NCBI GenBank assembly: GCA_023391095.1
Contig: JAEWBN010000020.1
Location: 124,001-188,000, forward strand
Reading direction: 5' to 3'
Length of the DNA stretch: 64,000 nucleotides
Origin: Pseudomonadota bacterium
Lineage (GTDB): Bacteria; Pseudomonadota; Alphaproteobacteria; Rhizobiales; Devosiaceae
Shown: positions 41,210-50,582 of the stretch, one piece after another
Numbering within the stretch: position 1 is the stretch's first letter
Layout: each line of letters starts with the position of its first letter
Notes under the pieces: generated by a model
Databases searched by the model: none
Seen by the model: only the letters and a program-made list of their open reading frames with translations
What the model was told of the DNA's origin: nothing
Program-made: the position numbers and the translations under genes

Positions 41210-41356
41210 ATGAGTAGTCTGTTCTTGAGTATCGGCAGCGTGCGCGGCAGCTGGATGCAGCACAATCTGCCCTGGCTGAATGTGCTGACGCTGTTTCTTG
41301 GGCTGGCGCGCGAGGATGGCCCCGGCATGGCCGAGACCGAAAGCAATAACGGCTAG
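41210..41356 (+). CDS. Possible 48-residue protein
   Basis: An open frame from ATG 41210 (or ATG 41201, same frame) to TAG 41354-41356. It has a hydrophobic middle (NLPWLNVLTLFLGLARE) and a polar end. The stop overlaps the stop of the convergent puuE gene. No family or good ribosome site is seen. It fills the gap after the SRPBCC gene and could be spurious. Confidence 0.3.
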   Translation: MSSLFLSIGSVRGSWMQHNLPWLNVLTLFLGLAREDGPGMAETESNNG

Positions 41357-42771
41357 GGCAGGATTGCCTTGAGCCGCAGATAGGCGATGCGCTCGACCTG
41401 GGCGCAGGCGGTGGCGAACTCGTCCTCAGCCAGATTGGCGATGCGGTTTTCGAAGTTTTCGAGGATCGATGCCTTGGTGTGGTCGCGCACGGCGATGATG
41501 AACGGGAAGCCGAATTTTTCCACATAGGCAGTGTTGAGCGCGGTGAACTTTTCGCGCTCGGCGTCGGTCAGTGCGTCGAGGCCCGCCGAGGCCTGTTCTG
41601 CGGTCGAATCGGCGGTGAGGCGCCTGGCCGCTGCAAGCTTGCCCGCGAGATCGGGATGGGCGCGCAGGACCGCGAGGCGCTCTTCCGGGGTGGCCATGCG
41701 GAACTGGGTACGCAGGGCGAAGTGAAGGCCGATGGCAGTGTCATTGGCCGGGCCCATTTCGCTCTCCCAGGCGCGTTCGGCGATCCAGGGGGAGTGCTCG
41801 AAGATCGAGCCGTAGCGCGAGACGAAGTCGGCCTTTTCCAGGGTGGAGGGCGTGGCGTCGGGCGCCTGATAAGGGTGCACCTCGGCCCAATGCTGGGCGA
41901 TCTGGAGGCGCGTGGGGACCCAGACCTTGTCGAAGCCGCGGATATAGTCGACGAACTTTTTGAGGCCTTGGAAGCGACCCGGCTGGCCGGCCAGGCGACA
42001 ATGAAGGCCGATGGACATCATCTTTGGTGAGCCTGCTTGGCCCTCGGCATAAAGGCAGTCAAAGCTGTCCTTGAGGAAGGTGAAGAACTCCTCGCCCGTA
42101 TCGAAGCCGGGCGGGGTGACGAAGCGCATGTCGTTGGCCGAGAGCGTATAGGGGATGATCAACTGCGGCTTGCCGCCGACAAGTTTCCAATAGGGCAGGT
42201 CGTCGTCATAGGTGTCGGAGATATAGGCAAAGCCCCCATGGTCGGCGACGAGATCGACCGTGTTGAGGCTGGAGCGACCGGTGTACCAGCCCAGCGGGCG
42301 GCTGCCCGTGGCGAGGGTATGGAGGCGTACGGCTTCAGCGATCTGGGCGCTTTCCTCGGCGGCCGGCATGTCCTTGTGCTGGACCCATTTGAGGCCGTGG
42401 CTGGCGATTTCCCAGCCGGCGTCGAGCATGGCGGCCACCTGTGCGGGCGCGCGCATCAGCGCTGTTGCAACGCCATAGACGGTGACGGGCAGATCGGCCT
42501 CGGTGAAGAGCCGATGGAGCCGCCAGAACCCGGCGCGGGCACCATATTCATACATGCTCTCGACATTGGCGTGGCGCTGGTTCGGCCAGGGCTGGGCACC
42601 CAGAACGTCGACGAGGAAAGCTTCGGACGCGCCGTCGCCATGCAGGATGTTGTTTTCGCCACCTTCTTCGTAATTGAGCACGAACTGCACCGCGACATGG
42701 GCACCACCGGGCCAGTTGGCCTTGGGCGGGTTGGCTCCATAGCCATGCATGTCACGGGGGTAGCGGTTCAT
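41353..42771 (-). CDS. puuE: Bifunctional allantoinase (PuuE) / OHCU decarboxylase (UraD)
   Basis: A 472-residue fusion. Residues about 1-300 are the PuuE metal-independent allantoinase with a polysaccharide-deacetylase fold (MNRYPRDMHGYGANPPKANW, FVLNYEEGGENNILHGD, IGLHCRLAGQPGRFQGLKKF). Residues about 310-472 are UraD (FVSRYGSIFEHSPWIAERAW with the catalytic His, RLAVLRAHPDLAGKLA, NTAYVEKFGFPFIIAVR). UraD decarboxylates OHCU to S-allantoin and PuuE opens allantoin to allantoate, so the fusion performs two consecutive steps. The start at 42771 has GGAGACAG upstream. It is divergent from uraH. Confidence 0.92.
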   Translation of the reverse strand: MNRYPRDMHGYGANPPKANWPGGAHVAVQFVLNYEEGGENNILHGDGASEAFLVDVLGAQPWPNQRHANVESMYEYGARAGFWRLHRLFTEADLPVTVYGVATALMRAPAQVAAMLDAGWEIASHGLKWVQHKDMPAAEESAQIAEAVRLHTLATGSRPLGWYTGRSSLNTVDLVADHGGFAYISDTYDDDLPYWKLVGGKPQLIIPYTLSANDMRFVTPPGFDTGEEFFTFLKDSFDCLYAEGQAGSPKMMSIGLHCRLAGQPGRFQGLKKFVDYIRGFDKVWVPTRLQIAQHWAEVHPYQAPDATPSTLEKADFVSRYGSIFEHSPWIAERAWESEMGPANDTAIGLHFALRTQFRMATPEERLAVLRAHPDLAGKLAAARRLTADSTAEQASAGLDALTDAEREKFTALNTAYVEKFGFPFIIAVRDHTKASILENFENRIANLAEDEFATACAQVERIAYLRLKAILP

Positions 42772-42830
42772 GAGTCTGTCTCCGGATCGGCGTGGAGCAA
42801 AGTGTAGCTGCCCGTGCCATGCACACAAGA

Positions 42831-42865
42831 TGCACAAAAGTGGACCAGTTGGTAAAAAATGTGCA
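42831..42865. promoter_or_regulatory. Nested palindrome in the puuE-uraH control region
   Basis: The outer arms TGCACA (42831-42836) and TGTGCA (42860-42865) enclose ACCA (42844-42847) GT TGGT (42850-42853), with nearly the same centre. It lies 60 bp before puuE and about 105 bp before uraH. It is a likely operator for a purine catabolism regulator encoded elsewhere. Confidence 0.5.
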
Positions 42866-42970
42866 TTGCGCCGGGGCCGGGTTGCGATAGTCTCACGCTT
42901 CAGGGGAAATATCAGACGCCTGCCGGGGTTAGACTCAAGGCCCAAAAAGAGCAGGCGACAGGAGCAGCAT

Positions 42971-43321
42971 ATGGCGGGCGGACGCCTTACCACCCACGTT
43001 CTCGATACCATGCATGGCAAGCCGGCCCGCGGCATGCGGCTGGAGCTGCACTATGTGCATGGCGACCACACCCACCACCTGCTCGACAGCTATACCAATG
43101 AAGATGGGCGCGTGGACAAGCCCCTGCTGGACGACCAGTTTCAGCAGGGAGAGTTCGAGATCCGCTTCCACGTCGGGCAATATTTCGAGCGGCTGGGCGT
43201 GGAGAACGCTACGCCGTTTCTCGACGTGGTGCCGATCCGGTTCACCATTTCTGAGGACAAGCACTACCATGTGCCGCTGTTGGTGAGCCCCTTCGCTTAT
43301 TCTACGTATCGCGGGAGCTGA
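42971..43321 (+). CDS. uraH: 5-hydroxyisourate hydrolase
   Basis: A 116-residue transthyretin-related protein with both family signatures: LTTHVLDTMHGKPA at the N terminus and the C-terminal YRGS. It hydrolyses 5-hydroxyisourate to OHCU. The start at 42971 has GGAGCAG ten bases upstream. It is the first gene of uraH-xdhABC; xdhA follows four bases after its stop. There is no signal peptide, so the product is cytosolic. Confidence 0.93.
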   Translation: MAGGRLTTHVLDTMHGKPARGMRLELHYVHGDHTHHLLDSYTNEDGRVDKPLLDDQFQQGEFEIRFHVGQYFERLGVENATPFLDVVPIRFTISEDKHYHVPLLVSPFAYSTYRGS

Positions 43322-43325
43322 GCCA

Positions 43326-44792
43326 ATGGTCGAGGTCGCCAACGCCATCCGGTTTCTGCTCAACGGGGAAGAGGTGACGCTGACGGATGTCGCGCCTGAC
43401 CTGACGCTGCTGGACTGGTTGCGGCTGGAGCGGCGCCTGCGCGGTTCCAAGGAAGGCTGCGCCGAGGGCGATTGCGGGGCCTGCACAGTGCTGGTCGGCA
43501 AGCTCATGGGCGAGGACATCGTCTATGACTCGGTGACGGCCTGCATCCGTTTTGTGGGGAGCCTGCATGGGACCCATGTGGTGACCGTCGAACACTTGCG
43601 CGGCGAGAATGGTGCGCTCCATCCGGTGCAGCAGGCCATGGTGGAGCATCATGGATCGCAATGCGGCTTCTGCACGCCGGGCCTTGTGATGAGCCTTTAT
43701 GGGCTCTGGATGCGTGACCCCAATCCGTCCCGCGAGGGAATCGAAAAGGCGCTGCAGGGCAATCTCTGTCGTTGCACGGGCTATGCCCCGATCATCCGCG
43801 CGGCCGAGGCGATTTCCCAGCACGGCCAGCCGCAGGGCGATCCGCTCTGGGCAGAACGCATTGCTGTCATGGGCAAGATCAAGGCGATGCATGACGGGCG
43901 TCGGGTCGAGATTGGCGAGGGGGATAAGCGCATCATCATCCCGGCGAGCCTTGATGATTTTGCTGCCATCTACGAAGCCAATCCCGAGGCGCGGATTGTT
44001 GCCGGTTCGACCGATGTGGGCCTTTGGGTCACCAAGTTCATGCGGCGCATCGGGCCGGTGATCTTTATCGGGCATCTGCAGGAGCTCAAGCGCATTGAGC
44101 AGAGTGACGGGATGGTGCGTTTTTCCGCTGGTGTCACTTATTCGGAAGCGCTGCCGGTGATCTCGGCGAATTTCCCGCAACTGAGGGAGCTCTGGAACCG
44201 CTTTGCCGGCGAGCAGGTGCGCAATATGGGCACGATTGGCGGCAATATCGCCAATGGCTCGCCGATCGGCGATACGCCACCGCCCTTTATCGCACTCGGC
44301 GCCACGCTTCAGCTACGCAAGGGCGACCAGCGGCGCGAGATGCTGCTGGAAGACTATTTCATTGCCTATGGCAAGCAGGACCGGGCGCCGGGCGAGTTTG
44401 TCGAAAGCGTCAGCATTCCGCTGCTGCCTGATGGCGAGACATTTGCCACCTACAAGATTTCCAAGCGGCGCGAAGAGGATATTTCGGGCCTGTGCGGCGC
44501 TTTCAGGGTGTCGTTGAACGAGACTGGCGAGGTCGCGTCCGCGCGTATCGCATTCGGCGGCATGGCCGCGACGCCAAAGCGCGCCAAGGCGGTGGAGGGG
44601 GCGCTCGTCGGCAGGCCCTGGACGATGGAAACGGTTGAGGCTGTCATTCCTGCCTTTGGCGAGGATTATCAGCCGATCTCCGATATGCGCGCTTCGGCGG
44701 AGTACCGGTTGCTGACGGCGCAAAACCTGCTCAAGCGTTTCTATTTGGAGACGCAGGGCCAGGGCGAACGGCTCAAGCGGGCGGTGGCATGA
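43326..44792 (+). CDS. xdhA: Xanthine dehydrogenase small subunit (FeS/FAD)
   Basis: A 488-residue subunit. The first [2Fe-2S] cluster motif is GSKEGCAEGDCGACTVLVG (about residues 39-57). The second has CGFCTPG and CRCTGY (about 115-155). The FAD domain follows from about 195 (IVAGSTDVGLWVTK, GTIGGNIANGSPIGDTPP), then the CO-dehydrogenase flavoprotein C-terminal domain. It passes electrons from the molybdenum site to NAD+ via FAD. Its stop overlaps the xdhB start by four bases. Confidence 0.93.
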   Translation: MVEVANAIRFLLNGEEVTLTDVAPDLTLLDWLRLERRLRGSKEGCAEGDCGACTVLVGKLMGEDIVYDSVTACIRFVGSLHGTHVVTVEHLRGENGALHPVQQAMVEHHGSQCGFCTPGLVMSLYGLWMRDPNPSREGIEKALQGNLCRCTGYAPIIRAAEAISQHGQPQGDPLWAERIAVMGKIKAMHDGRRVEIGEGDKRIIIPASLDDFAAIYEANPEARIVAGSTDVGLWVTKFMRRIGPVIFIGHLQELKRIEQSDGMVRFSAGVTYSEALPVISANFPQLRELWNRFAGEQVRNMGTIGGNIANGSPIGDTPPPFIALGATLQLRKGDQRREMLLEDYFIAYGKQDRAPGEFVESVSIPLLPDGETFATYKISKRREEDISGLCGAFRVSLNETGEVASARIAFGGMAATPKRAKAVEGALVGRPWTMETVEAVIPAFGEDYQPISDMRASAEYRLLTAQNLLKRFYLETQGQGERLKRAVA

Positions 44793-47119
44793 TGAACAAG
44801 CATCAGGCTCCGATCAATCTCACAGTGCTGCACAAGACGACCCGCCATGACAGTGGTCCCAAGCATGTGACCGGAACGGCCGAATATATCGACGATATCG
44901 TCGAGCCGGTCGGCACGATGCATGCGTATCTCGGGCTTTCGACGAAGGCGCATGCCGAGATTGTCTCAATGGATTTTTCGGCGGTGAAGGCGGCGCCGGG
45001 AGTGATCGGCGTGCTGACGGCTGACGACATTCCAGGCGAGAACGACGTGTCGCCCAGCCACAAGCATGACGAGCCGATCTTTGCGATCGGCCGCGTGCAA
45101 TTCTGGGGGCAGCCGATATTCGCAGTGATCGCGGAAACGCGCGATCAAGCGCGGCGCGCTGCGCAGCTGGCCAAGGTTGAGTACCGCGACCTCGACTGGA
45201 TCCCGGATGTGCGGGCAGCGCAGGCGGCGGGCGGCAAGCTCGTGACCGAGCCGCTGAAGCTGGAACGCGGGGAGGTCGAAGCCGGCCTAGCTGCGGCGCC
45301 GCGTCGGGCCAGGGGCGCGATCACCATTGGCGGGCAGGACCACTTCTATCTTGAAGGGCAGATTGCCTTTGCCATTCCAGGCGAAGACGAGGACGTGGTC
45401 ATCCACTCCTCAACCCAGCATCCCAGCGAAGTGCAGCTCATGGTGGCCCAGGTTCTGGGCATCCGGCACAATGCCGTGACGATCAATGTGCGGCGCATGG
45501 GCGGCGGCTTCGGCGGCAAGGAAACGCAGGGCAATCTCTTCGCAGTCGTTGCGGCGCTGGCAGCCAAGAAATGGAACCGGGCCTGCAAGATTCGTCCCGA
45601 CCGCGACGATGACATGCAGGCGACCGGCAAACGCCATGACTTCGTGGTCGATTACGATGTCGGCTATGACGAGAGCGGCAAGATCCTGGCGGTGGACGCG
45701 GTCTATGCTGCGCGCGGCGGGTTCTCATCCGATCTTTCGGGGCCGGTGACGGACCGGGCCCTGTTCCATGCCGACAACGCCTATTGGTACCCGGCGGTGC
45801 GGGTGCGCTCGGAGCCGCTTTACACCAATACTGTGTCCAACACGGCCTTCCGTGGCTTTGGCGGGCCGCAGGGAATGATGGGCGCCGAGCGCTGGATCGA
45901 GGATATTGCCTATGCGCTGGGCAAGGATCCGCTGGAGATCCGCAAGGCCAATTTCTACGGCACCGACACCGATAATGTGACGCCCTATCACCAGACCGTG
46001 GAAGACAATGTCATCCATCGGGTCGTGGATGAGCTGGAGACGTCTTCGGACTATCAGGCGCGGCGCAAGGCGATTCTCGACTTCAACAGCACGAGCACGG
46101 TGCTGAAGAAGGGCATCGCGCTGACGCCGGTCAAGTTCGGCATCTCCTTCACAGCGACCTGGTACAATCAGGCCGGGGCGCTGGTGCATGTCTATAAGGA
46201 TGGCTCGATCCACCTGAGCCATGGCGGCACCGAGATGGGGCAGGGGCTCTATATCAAGGTGGCGCAGGTCGTGGCCGATGCGTTCGGGGTCAATCTCGAC
46301 ACGGTCAAGATCATGGCGACCTCGACCGGCAAGGTGCCGAACACCTCTGCCACCGCCGCCTCGTCTGGCTCTGATCTCAACGGCATGGCCGCCTGGGATG
46401 CGTGTGAGCAGATCAAGCGCCGGCTGGAAGCCCATGCCGCAAAGCTGCACAATGTCGACCTTGCCGAATGCCAGTGGGTGCAGGGGGGGCTGCAGGCGGG
46501 CGGGACCTTTGTTCCCTTCGCGGAGCTGGCAGCGTCGGCCTATCTCAACCGCGTGCAGCTCTCGGCGGCCGGTTTCTACAAGACCCCAAAAATCCACTGG
46601 GATCGGGCGACCGGGCGCGGGCATCCGTTCTATTACTTTGCCTATGGCGCTTCTGTCAGCGAAGTGACCATCGATACGCTGACGGGCGAATATACCGTCG
46701 ACCGGGTCGATATCCTTCATGATGTTGGCAGGTCGCTGAACCCGGCCATCGATATCGGCCAGGTGGAGGGCGGGTTTGTGCAGGGCATGGGCTGGCTCAC
46801 CACCGAAGAACTGGTCTGGGATGGGAAGGGCCAGCTGCGCACGCATGCGCCTTCGACCTACAAAATCCCGCTCGCAAGCGACGTGCCGCCGGTCTTTAAC
46901 GTCCGGCTGGCTGAGTGGTCGGTCAACAAGGAGCCGACGATCGGCAGGTCCAAGGCCGTGGGCGAGCCGCCCTTCATGCTCGCCATGTCCGTCGTCGAGG
47001 CGCTGGGCATGGCGGTGGCGAGCGTTGCGGATTATCGCGTGGCCCCGCAGCTCGATACGCCGGTGACGCCCGAACGGGTGCTGATGGGGGTCGAGCGGAT
47101 GAAGGGGGCGCGCTCCTGA
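44789..47119 (+). CDS. xdhB: Xanthine dehydrogenase large subunit (molybdopterin)
   Basis: A 776-residue molybdenum subunit. Motifs in order are GQDHFYLEGQIAFA, RRMGGGFGGKETQ, NTAFRGFGGPQGM, GGTEMGQGLYIKVAQV and KAVGEPPFMLAMS, the last with the catalytic Glu. It oxidises hypoxanthine to xanthine and xanthine to urate. Either of two adjacent ATG codons (44789, 44792) may be used. It is coupled to xdhA and followed after one base by xdhC. Confidence 0.94.
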   Translation: MMNKHQAPINLTVLHKTTRHDSGPKHVTGTAEYIDDIVEPVGTMHAYLGLSTKAHAEIVSMDFSAVKAAPGVIGVLTADDIPGENDVSPSHKHDEPIFAIGRVQFWGQPIFAVIAETRDQARRAAQLAKVEYRDLDWIPDVRAAQAAGGKLVTEPLKLERGEVEAGLAAAPRRARGAITIGGQDHFYLEGQIAFAIPGEDEDVVIHSSTQHPSEVQLMVAQVLGIRHNAVTINVRRMGGGFGGKETQGNLFAVVAALAAKKWNRACKIRPDRDDDMQATGKRHDFVVDYDVGYDESGKILAVDAVYAARGGFSSDLSGPVTDRALFHADNAYWYPAVRVRSEPLYTNTVSNTAFRGFGGPQGMMGAERWIEDIAYALGKDPLEIRKANFYGTDTDNVTPYHQTVEDNVIHRVVDELETSSDYQARRKAILDFNSTSTVLKKGIALTPVKFGISFTATWYNQAGALVHVYKDGSIHLSHGGTEMGQGLYIKVAQVVADAFGVNLDTVKIMATSTGKVPNTSATAASSGSDLNGMAAWDACEQIKRRLEAHAAKLHNVDLAECQWVQGGLQAGGTFVPFAELAASAYLNRVQLSAAGFYKTPKIHWDRATGRGHPFYYFAYGASVSEVTIDTLTGEYTVDRVDILHDVGRSLNPAIDIGQVEGGFVQGMGWLTTEELVWDGKGQLRTHAPSTYKIPLASDVPPVFNVRLAEWSVNKEPTIGRSKAVGEPPFMLAMSVVEALGMAVASVADYRVAPQLDTPVTPERVLMGVERMKGARS

Positions 47120-47120
47120 A

Positions 47121-47981
47121 ATGAATTCGCTCTCCTCTCTCGAAGCCTTTTTCGCCAGCAATCCTAAGGTGATTGCGTGCGAACTGACTTCGGTGCGGGG
47201 CTCCTCGCCGCGCGAGGAGGGCACCTTCATGCTGGTGGGTCTGGAGACGATCTTCGGCACGATCGGTGGCGGGGCGCTCGAATATATGGTCATCGACCAT
47301 GCCCGCCGGCTCCTGGCCGAGGGGCGGGCCGAAGACGCGATGGACGTGCCGCTGGGGCCCGAGATCGGGCAATGCTGCGGCGGCAGGGTGGCGGTGTCGC
47401 TGCGATTTGCCGATGAGGTCCAGCGGAGTGCGCTGCGGAACCGTGTGCAGGAGGAAACCTCCCGGGCGCCGCATGTCTATGTGTTTGGCGCGGGCCATGT
47501 GGGGCGGGTGCTGGCGCAGATACTGTCGCTCCTGCCGGTGCAGCTCGAAGTGATCGATACGCGGGCCGAGGAATTGTCGCTGCTGGCGCCGGGGATTGGG
47601 CATCGGCTGGTTGCGATGCCGGAGGCGGTGGTGCGCAGCGCGCCCGGGGGGAGTGCTTTTGTCATCCTCACGCATGACCACGCGCTTGATTTTCTCATTG
47701 CTGCAGAAGCACTTGGGCGGGACGATGCGGCCTATGTCGGCATGGTTGGGTCGCGGACAAAGCGGGCGAAATTTGCCAGCTGGTACCTCGAGCAGGGCGG
47801 GAATGCCGAAGCGCTCAAGCGGCTCGTCCTGCCCATCGGGGCGCAAGGGCTTGGGGATAAACGACCTTCGGTGATTGCAGCACTGGCGGCAGCCGAGATT
47901 ATGGTCCAGATTGGGGAACGGGAAGCATCTGCCGGGCATGTGTCCGCCCCCAAGGACTTGGGGGTGGTGAGTGGACTTTGA
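47121..47981 (+). CDS. xdhC: Xanthine dehydrogenase accessory protein
   Basis: A 286-residue XdhC: an N-terminal XdhC/CoxI motif (VIACELTSVRGSSPREEGTF) and a C-terminal Rossmann domain (VYVFGAGHVGRVLAQIL). It binds molybdenum cofactor, promotes its sulfuration and inserts it into XdhB. It begins directly after xdhB. Its end overlaps or abuts the start of the ABC transporter ATPase, tying purine uptake to oxidation in one operon. Confidence 0.93.
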   Translation: MNSLSSLEAFFASNPKVIACELTSVRGSSPREEGTFMLVGLETIFGTIGGGALEYMVIDHARRLLAEGRAEDAMDVPLGPEIGQCCGGRVAVSLRFADEVQRSALRNRVQEETSRAPHVYVFGAGHVGRVLAQILSLLPVQLEVIDTRAEELSLLAPGIGHRLVAMPEAVVRSAPGGSAFVILTHDHALDFLIAAEALGRDDAAYVGMVGSRTKRAKFASWYLEQGGNAEALKRLVLPIGAQGLGDKRPSVIAALAAAEIMVQIGEREASAGHVSAPKDLGVVSGL

Positions 47982-47982
47982 T

Positions 47983-49500
47983 ATGCCCAATCGGCTTGAG
48001 CTGAACGGAATTACCAAGCAATTTCCAGGGGTTCTGGCCAACGACAACGTTTCGTTTGCCGTCAAGCCGGGCGAAATCCATGCGCTGCTGGGTGAGAACG
48101 GCGCGGGCAAGTCCACTCTGGTCAAGATGATCTACGGGATCATGCAACCCGATGCCGGCGAGATCCGCTGGAACGGGCAGCAGGTGACCGTGCCCAATCC
48201 CAAGGCGGCGCGGCGGCTGGGTATCGGTATGGTTTTCCAGCACTTTTCGCTGTTTGAAGCCCTGACCGTGCTGGAAAATATCGCGCTGGGCATGGATGCC
48301 AAGATCCCGTCACGGGAACTGGAAGCGCGGATTCGCGAGGTCATGACGGCCTATGGACTGGCGCTGGACCCGCACCGGACGGTGGCGACGCTGTCGGTGG
48401 GTGAGCGCCAACGTATTGAAATCGTTCGGGCTTTGCTGCTCAACCCGCAGCTGCTGATCATGGATGAGCCCACTTCGGTGCTGACGCCGCAGGAGGTGGA
48501 CCAGCTTTTCACCGTGTTGCGCAAGCTGGCGGCGGAGGGCTGCTCGATCCTCTACATTTCCCATAAGCTCCATGAAATCAAAGCCTTGTGCGACACGGCG
48601 ACGATCCTGCGGGGCGGCAAGCTGGTGGATACCTGCGATCCCAAGGCGGAAACCAGCCGCTCAATGGCCGAAAAAATGATCGGCACCAACCTCAAGGATA
48701 TCGTCAAGGCCGAGGGTCGCACTTTTGGCAATCCGAAGCTTGTGGTTAACAGACTGTCAACTTTGAAGGCCGGCCACTTTGACGTTTCGGTCGATAATGT
48801 CAGCTTCACGGTAAGGACCGGCGAAATCCTCGGCATTGCCGGGGTGGCGGGTAATGGTCAGAACGCGCTACTCGATGCGCTGAGCGGGGAAATCCGCACT
48901 GAGGACCGCGACGCGATCACCATTGACGGGCTCGGCATCGGCCAGATGGATACGACGTCGCGGCGGCGGCAGGGCCTTTGTGCTGTGCCCGAAGAGCGCA
49001 ATGGCCATGCGGCGGTGGGCGAGTTCACGCTGAGCGACAATTCGGTGCTGACGGCGCGTGACCGGCTGGGCATGGTGGTCATGGGACTGATCAATTCCGG
49101 AGCCGCCAAGACCTATACCGGCAAGGTGATTGCCGACTTTGCGGTCAAGGCGCTGGGGCCGGGTTCGACGGCGGGGTCGCTGTCGGGGGGGAACCTCCAG
49201 AAATACATCATGGGCCGGGAAATCCTCCAGAAGCCCAGCGTGCTGGTGGTGAGCCAGCCGACCTGGGGCGTCGATGCCGGTGCGGCCGCGGCGATCCATC
49301 AGGCGCTGGTCGATCTGGCGGCGGCGGGCTCGGCCATCGTGGTGATCAGCCAGGACCTCGACGAATTGCGGGCTCTCGCCGATACGCTGGCCGTGATCAA
49401 TATGGGGCGGTTGAGTGCGGCAAAGCCGGTGTCTGATATCAGCGTCGAGGAAATCGGCCTGCTGATGGGCGGCGTGCATGACGGGATGGAGGCAGCCTGA
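47983..49500 (+). CDS. ABC transporter ATP-binding protein, nucleoside/purine (BMP) type
   Basis: A 505-residue double-ABC ATPase. The first domain has Walker A GENGAGKST, signature LSVGERQR and Walker B LLIMDEPTS. The second has a degenerate Walker A (GVAGNGQNAL), signature LSGGNLQK and VVSQPTWGVD where DEP would be expected. This matches ATPases of BMP-dependent nucleoside importers (YufO/NupA type). The ATG at 47983, just after the xdhC stop, is preferred; an in-frame GTG at 47971 overlaps xdhC. The permeases and binding protein follow. Confidence 0.87.
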   Translation: MPNRLELNGITKQFPGVLANDNVSFAVKPGEIHALLGENGAGKSTLVKMIYGIMQPDAGEIRWNGQQVTVPNPKAARRLGIGMVFQHFSLFEALTVLENIALGMDAKIPSRELEARIREVMTAYGLALDPHRTVATLSVGERQRIEIVRALLLNPQLLIMDEPTSVLTPQEVDQLFTVLRKLAAEGCSILYISHKLHEIKALCDTATILRGGKLVDTCDPKAETSRSMAEKMIGTNLKDIVKAEGRTFGNPKLVVNRLSTLKAGHFDVSVDNVSFTVRTGEILGIAGVAGNGQNALLDALSGEIRTEDRDAITIDGLGIGQMDTTSRRRQGLCAVPEERNGHAAVGEFTLSDNSVLTARDRLGMVVMGLINSGAAKTYTGKVIADFAVKALGPGSTAGSLSGGNLQKYIMGREILQKPSVLVVSQPTWGVDAGAAAAIHQALVDLAAAGSAIVVISQDLDELRALADTLAVINMGRLSAAKPVSDISVEEIGLLMGGVHDGMEAA

Positions 49501-50582
49501 TGCAGTTTCGCCTGGAAAAGCGTCGCGAGCCCTCCAAGCTGATGCTCTATATCGCGCCTCTGGCCGCCGTGGTGCTGACCATGGTGCTGGGGGCGCTGCT
49601 GTTTTCGATGATCGGCTATGACGGCATCGGGGCAGTGCGCGAAATCTACTTCACGCCGCTCCTCAACCCGCTCAAGTGGCAGGACCTGGCCATCAAGGCG
49701 GCGCCGCTGATCATTATCGGGGTGGGGCTGTCCATCGCCTATCGCGCCAATGTGTGGAATATCGGCGCCGAGGGGCAATATGTCATGGGCGGGCTGGCTG
49801 CGACGGGGGTGGCGCTGGCGACCCACGGCATGAGCGGCTTCTGGATCCTGCCGCTGATGATGCTGGCCGGTGCTGCGGCGGGCATGGCCTATGCCTCGAT
49901 CCCGGCCTTTTTGAAGACGCGGCTCAACGTCAACGAGATCCTGACCAGCCTGATGCTGACCTATGCGTCGGTGCAGCTGATCTTCTATCTCGTGCGCGGT
50001 CCATGGAAGGACCCGATGGGCATCGGTTTCCCGCAGACGCGGCGCTTTGCCGAAGATGCGCGCCTGCCCACCATCATCGAGGGCACGATAGTCCATATGG
50101 GCGTGCCCATTGCCATCATCATCGGTCTGGTCGCCTGGTTCATAATGAGCCGCACCGTGTTCGGCTACCGGATGCGCGTGGTGGGCGCGGCGCCGCATGC
50201 CGCCCGCTATGGCGGGTTCTCGGAAAACAAGACGATCTGGCTGGCGCTGCTGGTCAGCGGCGGGCTGGCGGGTCTGGCGGGCATGCTCGAGGTGGCCGGG
50301 CCGTTCCAGCGCATGGTGACGTCGTTTCCGACCAATTACGGTTTCACGGCCATCATCGTGGCTTTCCTTGGCCGGCTTAATCCGTTTGGGGTGATTATCG
50401 CCGCCATTATCCTGGCCATCACCTTTGTGGGCGGGCAGGTGGCTCAGACCACGATCGGCCTTCCCGACGAGGCGACCGGCATTTTCCAGGCGACGATGCT
50501 GTTCCTGGTGCTGGCCGGTGATCTCCTGGTCAAATACCGCATCCGGCGCGTCGTGCCCAATAGTGCGATGGGAGCGGCGTGA
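49500..50582 (+). CDS. ABC transporter permease, BMP type (first)
   Basis: A 360-residue BPD_transp_2 permease with about eight to ten hydrophobic segments. The family core is IYRANVWNIGAEGQYVMGGL-like (starting near residue 80) with LNVNEILTSLMLTYASVQL after it. It is the YufP-type partner. The start overlaps the ATPase stop by one base (TGATG), and its stop overlaps the next permease start in the same way, indicating coupled translation. Confidence 0.87.
   Translation: MQFRLEKRREPSKLMLYIAPLAAVVLTMVLGALLFSMIGYDGIGAVREIYFTPLLNPLKWQDLAIKAAPLIIIGVGLSIAYRANVWNIGAEGQYVMGGLAATGVALATHGMSGFWILPLMMLAGAAAGMAYASIPAFLKTRLNVNEILTSLMLTYASVQLIFYLVRGPWKDPMGIGFPQTRRFAEDARLPTIIEGTIVHMGVPIAIIIGLVAWFIMSRTVFGYRMRVVGAAPHAARYGGFSENKTIWLALLVSGGLAGLAGMLEVAGPFQRMVTSFPTNYGFTAIIVAFLGRLNPFGVIIAAIILAITFVGGQVAQTTIGLPDEATGIFQATMLFLVLAGDLLVKYRIRRVVPNSAMGAA

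Noticed and set aside
45725..47293. A 522-codon open frame antisense to xdhB
   Set aside because: It has no recognisable domain and overlaps a fully conserved enzyme.
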